From: Paenibacillus radicibacter
Lineage (GTDB): Bacteria > Bacillota > Bacilli > Paenibacillales > NBRC-103111
Length of the DNA: 64,000 bases
Direction: 5' to 3'
NCBI RefSeq assembly: GCF_024721995.1
Contig: NZ_JANQBC010000005.1
Span: 273,400 to 337,399, forward strand
Positions 46,096 to 54,506 of this stretch are shown piece by piece (the stretch's first letter is position 1; each line of letters opens with the position of its first letter). The translations under genes and the position numbers were made by a program. The notes below the pieces were generated by a model, which was not told where the DNA came from, did no database searches, and saw only the letters and a list, made by a program, of their open reading frames with translations.

Positions 46096-47307
46096 ATGGA
46101 ACATTTTTATAGACCAACATGGGTAGAAATTTCATTAGATGCATTAGAGCACAATCTACAACAATTCCGTCAAGCATTGCCGGCAGACGTACGCATTATG
46201 ACCGTCATTAAGGCAGATGCTTATGGGCATGGCGCACTTGAAGTTGCAAGAGAAGCGGCACGCGCAGGAATTGATTATTTAGGAGTCGCATTCTTAGATG
46301 AAGCATTGAATTTAAGACAGGCAGGAGTCAAGACGCCAATTCTAGTGCTCGGTTATACACCGCCAGAAGGTATTGAACTTGCCCTTCAACATAGCATTAC
46401 ACTAAATGTATATAGTAACGATCTTCTAGACGCATTAGAGAATATGGACACCAAGGGTGGCTATGTAGAATCAGACCCACTTAAAATTCATATTAAAGTC
46501 GATACAGGCATGGCGCGACTTGGTCTGCATGAAAAAGCGGAAGCTGTAGCGTTCATTGAACGTGCAATGTCGATTCCGAATGTGGAAGTAGAAGGTTTAT
46601 TCACACATTACGCTTGTGCAGATGAACTGGATAAAAAGTATACCCATAAGCAGCATGCGAAGTTCCAGGAAGTCGTCGATTATTTTGATGCAAAAGGAGT
46701 GACATTCCCTTTGCTGCACGCAGGCAATAGTGCAACAGGTATCGATGTACCTGAACTTACACATAATATGGTAAGACTAGGCATTGGGATGTACGGGATG
46801 TACCCGTCCGAAGAAGTAAACAAAGAGCGAATTGCTTTAAAACCTGTTCTTAGTTTGAAAACAACGATTGTAAATCTCCAGACACTACCGCCGAATTCAG
46901 CGGTAAGTTATGGAAGTATTTATCAAACAACGGATTACGAACGCATCGCGACAGTTCCGATTGGTTATGCGGACGGTTACTCACGGATGCTGTCTACAAA
47001 AGCCGAAGCATTGGTACATGGTGAGCGCAGACCTGTGGTTGGACGCATCTGTATGGATCAATGTATGCTGCAAGTCGATGGGCTTGCGAATGTGAAGCTC
47101 GGTGATGAAGTTGTATTAATCGGTTCACAAGGCGATGAGCGAATCTCAGCAGAAGATATTGCTGCACTACTTGGGACGATTAATTATGAAGTAGTCTGTA
47201 TGATGTCTCACCGTGTACCTCGTGTGTATACACGTGGGGGTAAAGAGATCAAAGTGATAAATTCTTTACAAGTAGAGCGGTTAACAGCCGTGGAAATTGT
47301 TGAATAA
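46096..47307 (+). CDS. alr: alanine racemase
   Basis: 403 residues. PLP-dependent interconversion of L- and D-alanine for peptidoglycan. The PLP lysine is K39 in VIKADAYGHG; the catalytic Tyr is in VSYGSIYQT; VDTGMARLGL and RICMDQCMLQVD are further signatures. GTGAGAG precedes the ATG. In Bacillus alr is followed by the mazEF (ndoAI-ndoA) genes, the same order as here. Confidence 0.97.
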   Translation: MEHFYRPTWVEISLDALEHNLQQFRQALPADVRIMTVIKADAYGHGALEVAREAARAGIDYLGVAFLDEALNLRQAGVKTPILVLGYTPPEGIELALQHSITLNVYSNDLLDALENMDTKGGYVESDPLKIHIKVDTGMARLGLHEKAEAVAFIERAMSIPNVEVEGLFTHYACADELDKKYTHKQHAKFQEVVDYFDAKGVTFPLLHAGNSATGIDVPELTHNMVRLGIGMYGMYPSEEVNKERIALKPVLSLKTTIVNLQTLPPNSAVSYGSIYQTTDYERIATVPIGYADGYSRMLSTKAEALVHGERRPVVGRICMDQCMLQVDGLANVKLGDEVVLIGSQGDERISAEDIAALLGTINYEVVCMMSHRVPRVYTRGGKEIKVINSLQVERLTAVEIVE

Positions 47308-47423
47308 TCGTATAGCATAGTTGATATACGCACTGCATATATTATCTTTTGTATAAATTTGCAAGATGAATCGCATAATGGTAATATGTCTATGTAGTGT
47401 GTTGTTCTGGGGGTGCCATAAGG

Positions 47424-47705
47424 ATGAGCAATGCTCATAATACGAAGAGAATTATGATCTCTTTACCGGATTATTTACTTCAAGAAGTGGACGGCATAGT
47501 AAGGAAAGAAAATTCAAACCGCAGCGAATTCATTCGTCAAGCTATGAAGTTGTATCTAATTGAACGCAAGAAACGGGTTATTCGCGAGTCTATGCAGCGC
47601 GGTTATCTGGAGATGGCGAAAATTAATTTACACCTGGCTTCAGAAGCATTCTTGGCGGAGGCTGAGGCGGACGTTACGCTCCATCGCTTAGTGAGCGGGG
47701 TGTAG
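47424..47705 (+). CDS. ndoAI: antitoxin EndoAI (MazE)
   Basis: 93 residues, ribbon-helix-helix antitoxin of the B. subtilis EndoAI type (KRIMISLPDYLLQEVDGIV, then NRSEFIRQAMKLYLIERKKR). It binds and inhibits the EndoA ribonuclease. ATG at 47424 is preceded by GGGGGTG; an in-frame start at 47397 would lack a site. The toxin gene begins three bases after the stop. Confidence 0.93.
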   Translation: MSNAHNTKRIMISLPDYLLQEVDGIVRKENSNRSEFIRQAMKLYLIERKKRVIRESMQRGYLEMAKINLHLASEAFLAEAEADVTLHRLVSGV

Positions 47706-47708
47706 ACG

Positions 47709-48059
47709 TTGATTGTAAAACGCGGAGATGTGTTTTTTGCAGATTTATCCCCTGTTGTCGGATCTGAGCAGGGTGGTATTCGTCCGGTTCTTATTATCCA
47801 GAATGATATTGGTAACCGATTTAGTCCGACTGTAATTATTGCGGCTATTACTGCGCAAATCCAAAAAGCTAAGCTGCCAACACATGTAGAAATTGATGCT
47901 GAAGTTCATGGCTTTGATCGTGATTCTGTTATTTTGCTTGAACAGCTTCGGACGATTGACAAGCAACGTTTGACAGATAAGATTACTCATCTCGATGAGG
48001 ATACGATGCGTAAAGTCGATGACGGACTTCAGGTCAGCTTAGGATTAATTGAATTTTAG
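47709..48059 (+). CDS. ndoA: toxin EndoA (MazF), mRNA interferase
   Basis: 116 residues. [45 protein letters not shown] and [13 protein letters not shown] are the MazF/EndoA motifs; the family cleaves RNA at UACAU. TTG start at 47709 after GGGGTG. Co-transcribed with its antitoxin. Confidence 0.96.
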   Translation: MIVKRGDVFFADLSPVVGSEQGGIRPVLIIQNDIGNRFSPTVIIAAITAQIQKAKLPTHVEIDAEVHGFDRDSVILLEQLRTIDKQRLTDKITHLDEDTMRKVDDGLQVSLGLIEF

Positions 48060-48073
48060 AAAAATTACGAGTG

Positions 48074-48100
48074 AGGGACTGCTGGTTCCTCTTTTTTTTG
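48074..48100 (+). terminator. terminator of mazEF
   Basis: GAGGGAC/GTTCCTC around TGCTG, followed by TTTTTTTT. Confidence 0.8.
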
Positions 48101-48132
48101 CAAAAAAGCGAACTTTGGAAGCGGGGATCGAC

Positions 48133-50361
48133 ATGAATCAAGATACAAGTATGGCGACAAATGTTGGGGAAGAAGACAAAGCGAAGCAGCAATTAGAAAT
48201 TGAAGCGCGTATTCTGAAGACGATTGCAACCGAGTTATCTTTGCCGCATGGTAAGGTGAAGACGACGGTGGGACTACTTGATGAAGGGAATACCATTCCG
48301 TTCATCGCGCGTTACCGGAAGGAAATGACAGGTGAGCTGGATGAGAATCAGCTGCGCGACATCGAAGAGCGCCTCCGTTATTTGCGTGGACTTGAAGAAC
48401 GTAAGAATGATGTGATCCGTTCTATCTCGGAGCAAGGGAAGTTAACACCAGAACTGGAGAAAGCGATTAAGGCAGCCGTAAAGCTGCAAGAAGTCGAAGA
48501 TCTATATCGTCCTTATAAGCAAAAAAGAAAAACACGCGCATCCGTTGCAAAAGAGCGCGGACTTGAGCCACTTGCGCAGTGGATACTTGCTCAGCCGAAA
48601 AGCGGCGTTCTTACTAATGAAGCTGCTACATACCTCGATGAAGAGAAAGGCGTTACAACAGCAGAAGAAGCGATTCAAGGGGCAATGGACATCATTGCCG
48701 AGATGCTTGCAGATGATGCTAAGATTCGTACTTGGGTACGTAGATTTACGTTTGATCAAGGGATTATGCGAACAGAGGCGAAGGATGCAACGCAGGAAAC
48801 AGTTTACGAAATGTATTATGCCTATCAAGAACCAGTGAAGCGTCTTCCACCACACCGTACACTTGCGATTAACCGCGGTGAGCGTGAAGATGTGCTCAAG
48901 ACTGCACTAGATGTGCCAGTAGATCGCATTCATGAATGGATTGGCGGGCAATGGATTCGTGGTGCTTCAATTGTAACTGATGTACTGCGTGCGACGATCG
49001 AAGATGCCTACAAACGTTTAATTGCACCATCGATAGAACGTGAAGTTCGTGGGGAGCTTACGGAAAAAGCGGAGCAGCATGCGATTCAAATTTTTGCAGC
49101 TAACTTACGAAACTTGTTACTTCAACCCCCTGTTAAGGGACATGTTGTGCTCGGTGTTGACCCGGCATTCCGGACAGGCTGTAAGCTTGCGGTCGTTGAT
49201 GATACAGGTAAAATGTTAGAAGTTGCCGTGACGTATCCGACGCCACCTAACAATAAGGTTACAGAAGCGAAGAAAATGTTCCGAACACTTGTGGAGCGTT
49301 ATGCTGTGAAGTTGATTGTAATTGGTAACGGGACAGCTTCTCGTGAAACCGAGCAGTTTGTTGCTGAATTTATTCGTGAGATGGCAGATAGCGGTCATCA
49401 TTTGCAGTATTTAATCGTCAATGAAGCAGGAGCGAGTGTGTACTCAGCATCTAAGCTTGCACAAGATGAATTCCCAGACTTGGATGTCGCAGAGCGTAGT
49501 GCGGTTTCCATTGCACGACGTTTGCAAGATCCGCTTGCTGAACTTGTGAAGATTGAACCGAAAGCGATTGGTGTAGGGCAATACCAGCATGACGTATCCC
49601 AGAAGCACTTAGAAGAAAGCTTAACAGCGGTTGTAGAATCTGCGGTTAACCATGTTGGGGTCGATGTGAATACAGCGTCTGCTGCGTTATTATCCTATGT
49701 TTCGGGTGTGAATGCGACGATTGCGAAGAATATCGTGAAATACCGTGATGAGATCGGTAAATTCACGGGTCGTAAGCAATTGCAGAAAGTACCTCGCCTT
49801 GGTGCGAAGACGTATGAGCAGTGTATCGGCTTCATGCGTATCAGTGAAGGCAAGGATGCACTCGACAACACGCCGATCCACCCTGAGTCGTATGATGTTG
49901 TGGCTCGTCTAATGAAAGAATTAGATGTGAAGGCATCTGCGCTAGGATCGCAGTCGCTGCGTGAGCGATTAAATGCTGTTGATGCAGGTGAATTGGCAGT
50001 GAAGATTGATGTTGGTGTACCAACATTGAAAGATATTCTAGATGCCTTGCAACGTCCGGGCCGTGACCCGCGTGAGGAGCTAGAACCGCCGATTTTCCGT
50101 ACGGATGTGCTCCAGATCGAAGATTTGGCACCTGGTATGGAATTGAATGGAACAGTACGCAATGTAATCGACTTCGGTGCTTTCGTCGATATCGGTATTA
50201 AGAATGATGGACTTGTCCATATTTCACAGCTGAGCAATTCCTTCGTGAAGCATCCGATGGATGTTGTATCCGTTGGTGACGTGGTAAAGGTATGGGTGAT
50301 GAGCGCCGATGTGAAGAAGGGTCGCGTATCCCTGACGATGAAAAACCCAAACAAGGGGTAG
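48133..50361 (+). CDS. tex: Tex family S1 RNA-binding protein
   Basis: 742 residues. N-terminal Tex helical region, YqgF-like domain (~325-425, with VLGVDPAFRTGCKLAVVD), helix-hairpin-helix repeats (~490-560, VNTASAALLSYVSGV and LQKVPRLGAKTYEQCIGFMRI) and a C-terminal S1 domain (~650-720, GMELNGTVRNVIDFGAFVDIG). Involved in transcription/RNA handling. ATG at 48133 follows CGGGGAT; an ATG at 48049 overlaps mazF and crosses a terminator, so it is not used. Repeat copy 4 starts at its stop codon. Confidence 0.95.
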   Translation: MNQDTSMATNVGEEDKAKQQLEIEARILKTIATELSLPHGKVKTTVGLLDEGNTIPFIARYRKEMTGELDENQLRDIEERLRYLRGLEERKNDVIRSISEQGKLTPELEKAIKAAVKLQEVEDLYRPYKQKRKTRASVAKERGLEPLAQWILAQPKSGVLTNEAATYLDEEKGVTTAEEAIQGAMDIIAEMLADDAKIRTWVRRFTFDQGIMRTEAKDATQETVYEMYYAYQEPVKRLPPHRTLAINRGEREDVLKTALDVPVDRIHEWIGGQWIRGASIVTDVLRATIEDAYKRLIAPSIEREVRGELTEKAEQHAIQIFAANLRNLLLQPPVKGHVVLGVDPAFRTGCKLAVVDDTGKMLEVAVTYPTPPNNKVTEAKKMFRTLVERYAVKLIVIGNGTASRETEQFVAEFIREMADSGHHLQYLIVNEAGASVYSASKLAQDEFPDLDVAERSAVSIARRLQDPLAELVKIEPKAIGVGQYQHDVSQKHLEESLTAVVESAVNHVGVDVNTASAALLSYVSGVNATIAKNIVKYRDEIGKFTGRKQLQKVPRLGAKTYEQCIGFMRISEGKDALDNTPIHPESYDVVARLMKELDVKASALGSQSLRERLNAVDAGELAVKIDVGVPTLKDILDALQRPGRDPREELEPPIFRTDVLQIEDLAPGMELNGTVRNVIDFGAFVDIGIKNDGLVHISQLSNSFVKHPMDVVSVGDVVKVWVMSADVKKGRVSLTMKNPNKG

Positions 50362-50552
50362 GGAGTGTCCAAAAAGATAAACGGAAGAGAAAAATGCACT
50401 GGAGGAACGAAGTGATCGCCTTTGAAATCGTGAAGATACCAATAAATAAATTCAAATTCACGATTGAGACTCACAGGCTTTCCAGAGGAAAGCCACTTCG
50501 TAAGCATTAAGTGTTTTTTTCTCTGTAGTGATACAACTTTTTGAACACGCCC
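50361..50552 (+). repeat. dispersed palindromic element, copy 4 (192 bp)
   Basis: Outer arms GGGAGTGTCCAAAAAG and CTTTTTGAACACGCCC pair with two mismatches. The GGAGGAACGAAGTGATCGCC core and the TCGTGAA/TTCACGA stem are intact, but where other copies read ACAGCGACCGGAAGTG this one carries some 45 bases that form their own hairpin, GGCTTTCC-AGA-GGAAAGCC. It begins at the last base of the tex stop and ends 11 bases before the terminator stem. Confidence 0.88.
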
Positions 50553-50562
50553 TTGAACTTAA

Positions 50563-50604
50563 AAAAAGCAAGTGAAGCTGGATAACCAGCCTCACTTGCT
50601 TTTT
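50563..50604. terminator. bidirectional terminator between tex and cmpA
   Basis: AAAAAGCAAGTGAAGCTGG pairs with CCAGCCTCACTTGCTTTTT (one G-T/A-C deviation) around a four-base loop. The right arm contains the last codons of cmpA. Confidence 0.9.
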
Positions 50605-50747
50605 GTATTTTCCGATTCTTTGTCAGCTTGTAATTTAGAACGATAAAAAAACCAGGATTCATTTAACATCCGAATTTGTTTCCGGTTTTTCGTTGAATAT
50701 GCTCGCATCAATTGATTACACAGCCATTGTGGCATATATTGTGCCAT
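50592..50747 (-). CDS. cmpA: cortex morphogenetic protein CmpA
   Basis: 51 residues: MPQWLCNQLMRAY, then a lysine-rich turn and IRMLNESWFFYRSK, matching the tiny CmpA protein of Bacillus (about 37 aa), which acts with ClpXP on SpoIVA quality control during spore envelope assembly. GGAGGGG precedes the ATG at 50747. In Bacillus it lies between tex and the sprT gene, as here. The C-terminus is ~12 residues longer and runs into the terminator. Confidence 0.88.
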   Translation of the reverse strand: MAQYMPQWLCNQLMRAYSTKNRKQIRMLNESWFFYRSKLQADKESENTKSK

Positions 50748-50860
50748 CCTATCCCCTCCAAGGGCTCATCTGCCAATCTGAGTAGTAACAGCATATGAGG
50801 CAGATGCGGATAGGGTGCAGGTCCGCCTATTTTTGCAAGATCATGTTCGAATACTTGGAC

Positions 50861-51214
50861 TTAGACTTCAACTTCGTCTTCGTACCATTGCTCAAGTTGA
50901 GCTTGCAAAGCACGGATTTCTGTTAGTAACGAGATCAAGGGATAGGCTTTCTCATCCACAGCTGCGAATGTTTGCTCCAGACTATTAATGTAGTCTAGAC
51001 CGCCGATGATAGTACAGTTCGGTGATACAAGCTCTAAGTTGTCAAATTCAGCGATCACATGAGGTAGAGTAGGGATTTGCTCTGCAGTCAGCTTCTCAAC
51101 TTCTTTATGTAATCGACGGTTTAGTGCAGTTAGCTGATACATGTGGGTAGCTGGCATTTCGACAAATTCCAAGCGATCCCCCGTTTGTAGTAAAGCGAAT
51201 TTCATTTGTGGCAT
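50861..51214 (-). CDS. conserved hypothetical protein (117 aa)
   Basis: Soluble, acidic, with a helical C-terminus (LISLLTEIRALQAQLEQWYE) that may form a coiled coil. AGAGGAG lies 11 bases upstream of the ATG. No catalytic motif is visible and I do not recognise the family with confidence, though proteins of this look sit beside sprT in Paenibacillus. Divergent from sprT. Confidence 0.65.
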   Translation of the reverse strand: MPQMKFALLQTGDRLEFVEMPATHMYQLTALNRRLHKEVEKLTAEQIPTLPHVIAEFDNLELVSPNCTIIGGLDYINSLEQTFAAVDEKAYPLISLLTEIRALQAQLEQWYEDEVEV

Positions 51215-51325
51215 AGTCGGACAAGCTCCTCTCGGAAGACGAATAATTATACTACTTGACAGTATAGCGGTTTAAAAGGTACAAATTCAAGAGACGAGCT
51301 TACATCTAAGGGGAGGTTCTAGCCT

Positions 51326-51799
51326 ATGAATGATCAACAGCTTCAACAATGGGTGGAGCGTATTTCTCTAGATTCTTTCGGCTGGCCGTTTCGGCACAAA
51401 GCGACGTTCAACAGCAGGCTTCGAGCGACCGGTGGACGCTATTTTACCAAATCACACAACATTGAGATCTCTACGCTCCAGCTTGAGAGTAACGGCGTAG
51501 AAGAAGTAGAGAAAATTATTAAGCATGAGCTATGTCACTATCATCTTCATCTTCGGAAAATGGGCTATCAGCATCGGGACGCTGATTTTAAGCAGCTACT
51601 CGCCAAAGTGGGTGGAACGAGGTTCTGCCGATCTTTACCGATTAAACGTAAGGTGCAGCCCTATCGTTATAAGCTGATCTGTGTGGATTGTTCCATGGAA
51701 TATTTGCGCAAACGCAAGGTTGATGTTCGTAAATATCGATGCGGCAAATGCAGTGGTAAATTGCGACTATTACTGCTTGACTCGTCAATTCATTCGTGA
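51326..51799 (+). CDS. sprT: SprT family zinc metalloprotease-like protein
   Basis: 157 residues. HELCHYHLH is the HExxH-type metal motif (residues ~67-75), preceded by NIEISTLQLE and followed by a C-terminal zinc ribbon (CVDCSMEYLRKRK ... CGKCSG, four Cys). Homologue of Bacillus YdcK. GGGGAGG precedes the ATG. Function of bacterial SprT proteins is unsettled. The tRNA cluster starts 17 bases downstream. Confidence 0.93.
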   Translation: MNDQQLQQWVERISLDSFGWPFRHKATFNSRLRATGGRYFTKSHNIEISTLQLESNGVEEVEKIIKHELCHYHLHLRKMGYQHRDADFKQLLAKVGGTRFCRSLPIKRKVQPYRYKLICVDCSMEYLRKRKVDVRKYRCGKCSGKLRLLLLDSSIHS

Positions 51800-51816
51800 T
51801 AAATTATGTAATACAT

Positions 51817-51892
51817 TCCCTGATAGCTCAGTTGGTAGAGCACACGACTGTTAATCGTGTTGTCACAGGTTCGAGCCCTGTTCGGGGAGCCA
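51817..51892 (+). tRNA. tRNA-Asn(GTT)
   Basis: Acceptor TCCCTGA/TCGGGGA, D-loop AGCTCAGTTGGTAGAGC, anticodon loop CTGTTAA (GTT), T-arm GGTTCGAGCC, encoded CCA. Confidence 0.97.
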
Positions 51893-51899
51893 TTATTTT

Positions 51900-51991
51900 G
51901 GAGAGATACCCAAGTGGCTATAAGGGGACCCTCTGCTAAGGGGTTAGACTGCGTAAGCGGTGCGAGGGTTCGAATCCCTCTCTCTCCGCCA
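51900..51991 (+). tRNA. tRNA-Ser(GCT)
   Basis: Acceptor GGAGAGA/TCTCTCC, anticodon GCT in CTCTGCTAAG, long variable arm, T-arm GGTTCGAATCC, encoded CCA; 92 bases as expected for Ser. Confidence 0.96.
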
Positions 51992-52006
51992 CACTTTTTA
52001 CAAGTG

Positions 52007-52033
52007 AAAGTCGCATTGCGGCGGCTTTTTTTT
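52007..52033 (+). terminator. terminator after tRNA-Asn/tRNA-Ser
   Basis: AAAGTCGC/GCGGCTTT followed by TTTTT. It splits the tRNA cluster into two units. Confidence 0.7.
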
Positions 52034-52163
52034 GTGAGTAAGCTAGCGGACATCATGTTATGCCATCCAGGATTTTCAAGAAAAATAATAGTTGAAATCA
52101 ATCGAGTGATCGCTTATAATAACTTTTGTCGCTAAAGACGAACGGTCATCAACATGACTACAA

Positions 52164-52235
52164 GGCCCGTTGGTCAAGGGGTTAAGACACCTCCCTTTCA
52201 CGGAGGTAACAGGGGTTCGAATCCCCTACGGGTCA
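52164..52235 (+). tRNA. tRNA-Glu(TTC)
   Basis: Acceptor GGCCCGT/ACGGGTC, anticodon TTC in CCTTTCAC, T-arm GGTTCGAATCC. CCA is not encoded. Confidence 0.95.
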
Positions 52236-52239
52236 CTTA

Positions 52240-52312
52240 GAGCCATTAGCTCAGTTGGTAGAGCACCTGACTTTTAATCAGGGTGTCGAAGGTTCGAGTC
52301 CTTCATGGCTCA
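52240..52312 (+). tRNA. tRNA-Lys(TTT)
   Basis: Acceptor GAGCCAT/ATGGCTC, AGCTCAGTTGGTAGAGC, anticodon TTT in CTTTTAA, T-arm GGTTCGAGTCC. CCA not encoded. Confidence 0.97.
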
Positions 52313-52324
52313 CTTTTAAATTTT

Positions 52325-52406
52325 GCGGTCGTGGTGGAACGGCAGACACGCTATCTTGAGGGGGTAGTGTCCCATGGACGTGCGGGTTCAAATCCCGCCG
52401 ACCGCA
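52325..52406 (+). tRNA. tRNA-Leu(GAG)
   Basis: Acceptor GCGGTCG/CGACCGC, anticodon GAG in CTTGAGG, long variable arm, T-arm GGTTCAAATCC. CCA not encoded. Confidence 0.96.
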
Positions 52407-52417
52407 TACGAGTGAGA

Positions 52418-52446
52418 AAGTCCTTGCATAGCAAGGGCTTTTTTGT
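52418..52446 (+). terminator. terminator of the Glu-Lys-Leu tRNA unit
   Basis: AAGTCCTTGC/GCAAGGGCTT around ATA, followed by TTTT. Confidence 0.8.
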
Positions 52447-52595
52447 TGCAGTCAAACAAGTATATACGGATAACAGTTTCACCAATGTTGCATTGATGTA
52501 AATGTTGAAAAAGCGTGGACACTTTGTATTTTAATTTCAAGAAATTGTGTTAATATTGAAATAATATTTTTTGTTTTACAGAGGAGGTTTAACTT

Positions 52596-52766
52596 ATGAA
52601 ATACATTAAAGGCTTATATGTATCACTTGTACTCATGATGTTAGTAAATTTGGTAGACACAACAATATTTGATAATGAATATTCAGGGATTGCTATGTTC
52701 GTTTGTTTAGGCATATTTTTAATAGGAACAGCCTTTTTTATAAATACCAGACAATTAAAAAAATAG
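52596..52766 (+). CDS. small two-helix membrane protein (56 aa)
   Basis: ATG at 52596 follows GAGGAGG by about eight bases. Hydrophobic segments span ~6-22 and ~31-49, joined by an acidic turn (DTTIFDNEYSG); the C-terminus ends in lysines. A helical-hairpin membrane protein of unknown function, with its own terminator at 52816. AT-rich relative to its neighbours. Confidence 0.65.
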   Translation: MKYIKGLYVSLVLMMLVNLVDTTIFDNEYSGIAMFVCLGIFLIGTAFFINTRQLKK

Positions 52767-52815
52767 GATATGTAAAGCAAGTTGTAACAGGCAGGATAGT
52801 TGAATATTAATTGTT

Positions 52816-52854
52816 GAGCAGGCTGTTAAAGCCTGCTCACTTTTTTTATGTAAA
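52816..52854 (+). terminator. terminator after the 56-aa gene
   Basis: GAGCAGGC/GCCTGCTC around a short loop, followed by a T-run. Confidence 0.85.
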
Positions 52855-52880
52855 TATAACGAGTGTTGCCCCTTATGTCC

Positions 52881-53645
52881 TTATGATTCTAATAACAATT
52901 CCTCTTTCTTTTCCGTCCCTCTTTTTGAAGCGTGAGCAATACTAACCTCCACAAAGTTCAGCGCTTCTTCCGATATGGGATATAGCCCTGTCTCCTCTGA
53001 AGGAAGCTTCCTCACTTCCCAAAACTTCTCCATTAATTTCTCGTCTCCATTAAAGGTATCGTGTGATAACTTGTTTAATTCGCAGGCAATGTTATAGCCT
53101 TCATCAGATTCCGGTGGAACGGAGTGTTGTAGACACCACTCAACCCGTCGCAGTAAAGAGGCATATTGTTGAGTAGCTTGGTCATTACTATTAATATTCG
53201 GAAGAGCTTTCTGAAGGAATGCACTTTCGTCATCTTTGAAGTAATCGATCCACTGTTTGGAGCTGGGTTGTACGTTTTGCACAAGATGAGAAACCCGATC
53301 CCACGAGAGTGTGCCTTCAAGATCAATCATGTTGATCAAAGAAGTAGTATTCCCAATACTGCCCTGTAGTGTAGTGAGTTGTTCCTGAAGATGATTATGA
53401 TGAGCGATCAGAATATGACGAAAAGATAGCTTGTCCATTACATTTTGAATGTCCTCAAGAGGTAGTGATAGTGATTTAAGCAACGTTATCTTTTCAAGAG
53501 TGAACAAATCTTCCTCTGAATAATAACGGCGACCGTTATCTTCTTTATAACTCGGTGTTAAGAGACCGATCTGATCATAATAACGTATCGTTCTAACGGA
53601 AATGTTCCGCTGCTTGGATACTTGTCCTGTTGTCCATCTATTCAT
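52881..53645 (-). CDS. MerR family regulator (TipAS-like)
   Basis: 254 residues. MerR helix-turn-helix (TGQVSKQRNISVRTIRYYDQIGLLTP), coiled coil (~75-115), and a helical C-terminal TipAS-like domain (~120-250). It is divergent from a CPBP protease gene, and the shared intergenic region holds a textbook MerR operator inside a 19-base spacer, so it probably activates that gene on binding a ligand. Confidence 0.88.
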   Translation of the reverse strand: MNRWTTGQVSKQRNISVRTIRYYDQIGLLTPSYKEDNGRRYYSEEDLFTLEKITLLKSLSLPLEDIQNVMDKLSFRHILIAHHNHLQEQLTTLQGSIGNTTSLINMIDLEGTLSWDRVSHLVQNVQPSSKQWIDYFKDDESAFLQKALPNINSNDQATQQYASLLRRVEWCLQHSVPPESDEGYNIACELNKLSHDTFNGDEKLMEKFWEVRKLPSEETGLYPISEEALNFVEVSIAHASKRGTEKKEELLLES

Positions 53646-53673
53646 GCTTTTTCTTTCCTCCCAAAAAAAATGC

Positions 53674-53704
53674 TTGCAGGTGACGTAACGTCACCTATTA
53701 TCAT
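53674..53704 (+). promoter_or_regulatory. MerR-type promoter/operator for the CPBP gene
   Basis: TTGCAG (53674-53679), 19-base spacer, TATCAT (53699-53704). AGGTGACGTAACGTCACCT (53678-53696) is a perfect palindrome about a central A. The over-long spacer is the hallmark of MerR-activated promoters. Confidence 0.8.
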
Positions 53705-53737
53705 TGAATTATATCACATAGGATTGAGGGATTAAGG

Positions 53738-54439
53738 ATGACTAGAACAGAAATGTGGAAGAATATGGATCAATGGACATGGCGTGAATTCACTGCATTA
53801 CTCGCACTTGAATTCGTGTTTGTAATATTCGTTATTAAATACGCAATACAGTTCATGTATGAGAAATGGTTGGAGAATACACTTTATTCAGGGACTCTTA
53901 CTGGGCTTACCATCGCGATTACACTTTTGCTAGGATTATATTTTGTTGCTTTACGATCGAAGAAGATGTCATGGACAGAAGTAGGAGTGAAGGGATTTCC
54001 TGCGAGAGATTGGTGGAGGATTGTGCTTTGGCTACTGGTTCTCATCGTATTGAGTGTAACGACTGTTTATCTAACGAGTTTTCTTGGAAATACGGTAAAC
54101 AACAGTAAAACAGAGAGTCTGCAGCAAAATGTCACTCTATTTACTATGATTATTGGTATTGTATCGGCAGGAATCGTGTCACCGTTCTATGAAGAGATAT
54201 TTTACCGTGGATTTATATATCGTTGGTTAAGGACTCGTGTTGGTATGAGATGGGCGATTGTGATTAGTTCACTAATCTTTAGTCTAGCACATTTCCCCAC
54301 AATGAATGTTATGCCCGTGAATTTTATTAGCGGAGTTGTGTTTGCATGGACCTATGAACGGACGGGATCGGTAGTGCCTGGGATGATCGTTCATGGAGTG
54401 TTTAATACGATTGCCGTGGTATTAACAGCGATGGGTTAG
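53738..54439 (+). CDS. CPBP family intramembrane metalloprotease
   Basis: 233 residues with six to seven membrane helices. FYEEIFYRGFIYRWL carries the EExxxR motif, SLAHFP the second-motif His, and HGVFNTIAVV the third. Members include Rce1-like proteases and bacteriocin-immunity proteins (Abi). GAGGGATTAAGG precedes the ATG. Controlled most likely by the divergent MerR regulator; role in envelope stress or peptide immunity is only a possibility. Confidence 0.9.
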   Translation: MTRTEMWKNMDQWTWREFTALLALEFVFVIFVIKYAIQFMYEKWLENTLYSGTLTGLTIAITLLLGLYFVALRSKKMSWTEVGVKGFPARDWWRIVLWLLVLIVLSVTTVYLTSFLGNTVNNSKTESLQQNVTLFTMIIGIVSAGIVSPFYEEIFYRGFIYRWLRTRVGMRWAIVISSLIFSLAHFPTMNVMPVNFISGVVFAWTYERTGSVVPGMIVHGVFNTIAVVLTAMG

Positions 54440-54470
54440 AACGATGATGAGATGAAGTGTTCGGGGAAAG

Positions 54471-54503
54471 AAAAAGACTGGCTCATTAAGCCAGTCTTTT
54501 TTA
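54471..54503. terminator. bidirectional terminator after the CPBP gene
   Basis: AAAAAGACTGGCT/AGCCAGTCTTTTT around a short loop between two convergent genes. Confidence 0.85.
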
Positions 54504-54506
54504 TTA

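Noticed and set aside
50292..50510. Short + strand reading frame over the tex end and copy 4
   Set aside because: It overlaps tex in another frame, has no ribosome binding site, and shares with the frame in copy 2 only the text of the repeat itself.
51817..52406. rRNA operon next to the tRNA cluster
   Set aside because: No 16S, 23S or 5S sequence is visible on either side; the tRNAs follow sprT directly.
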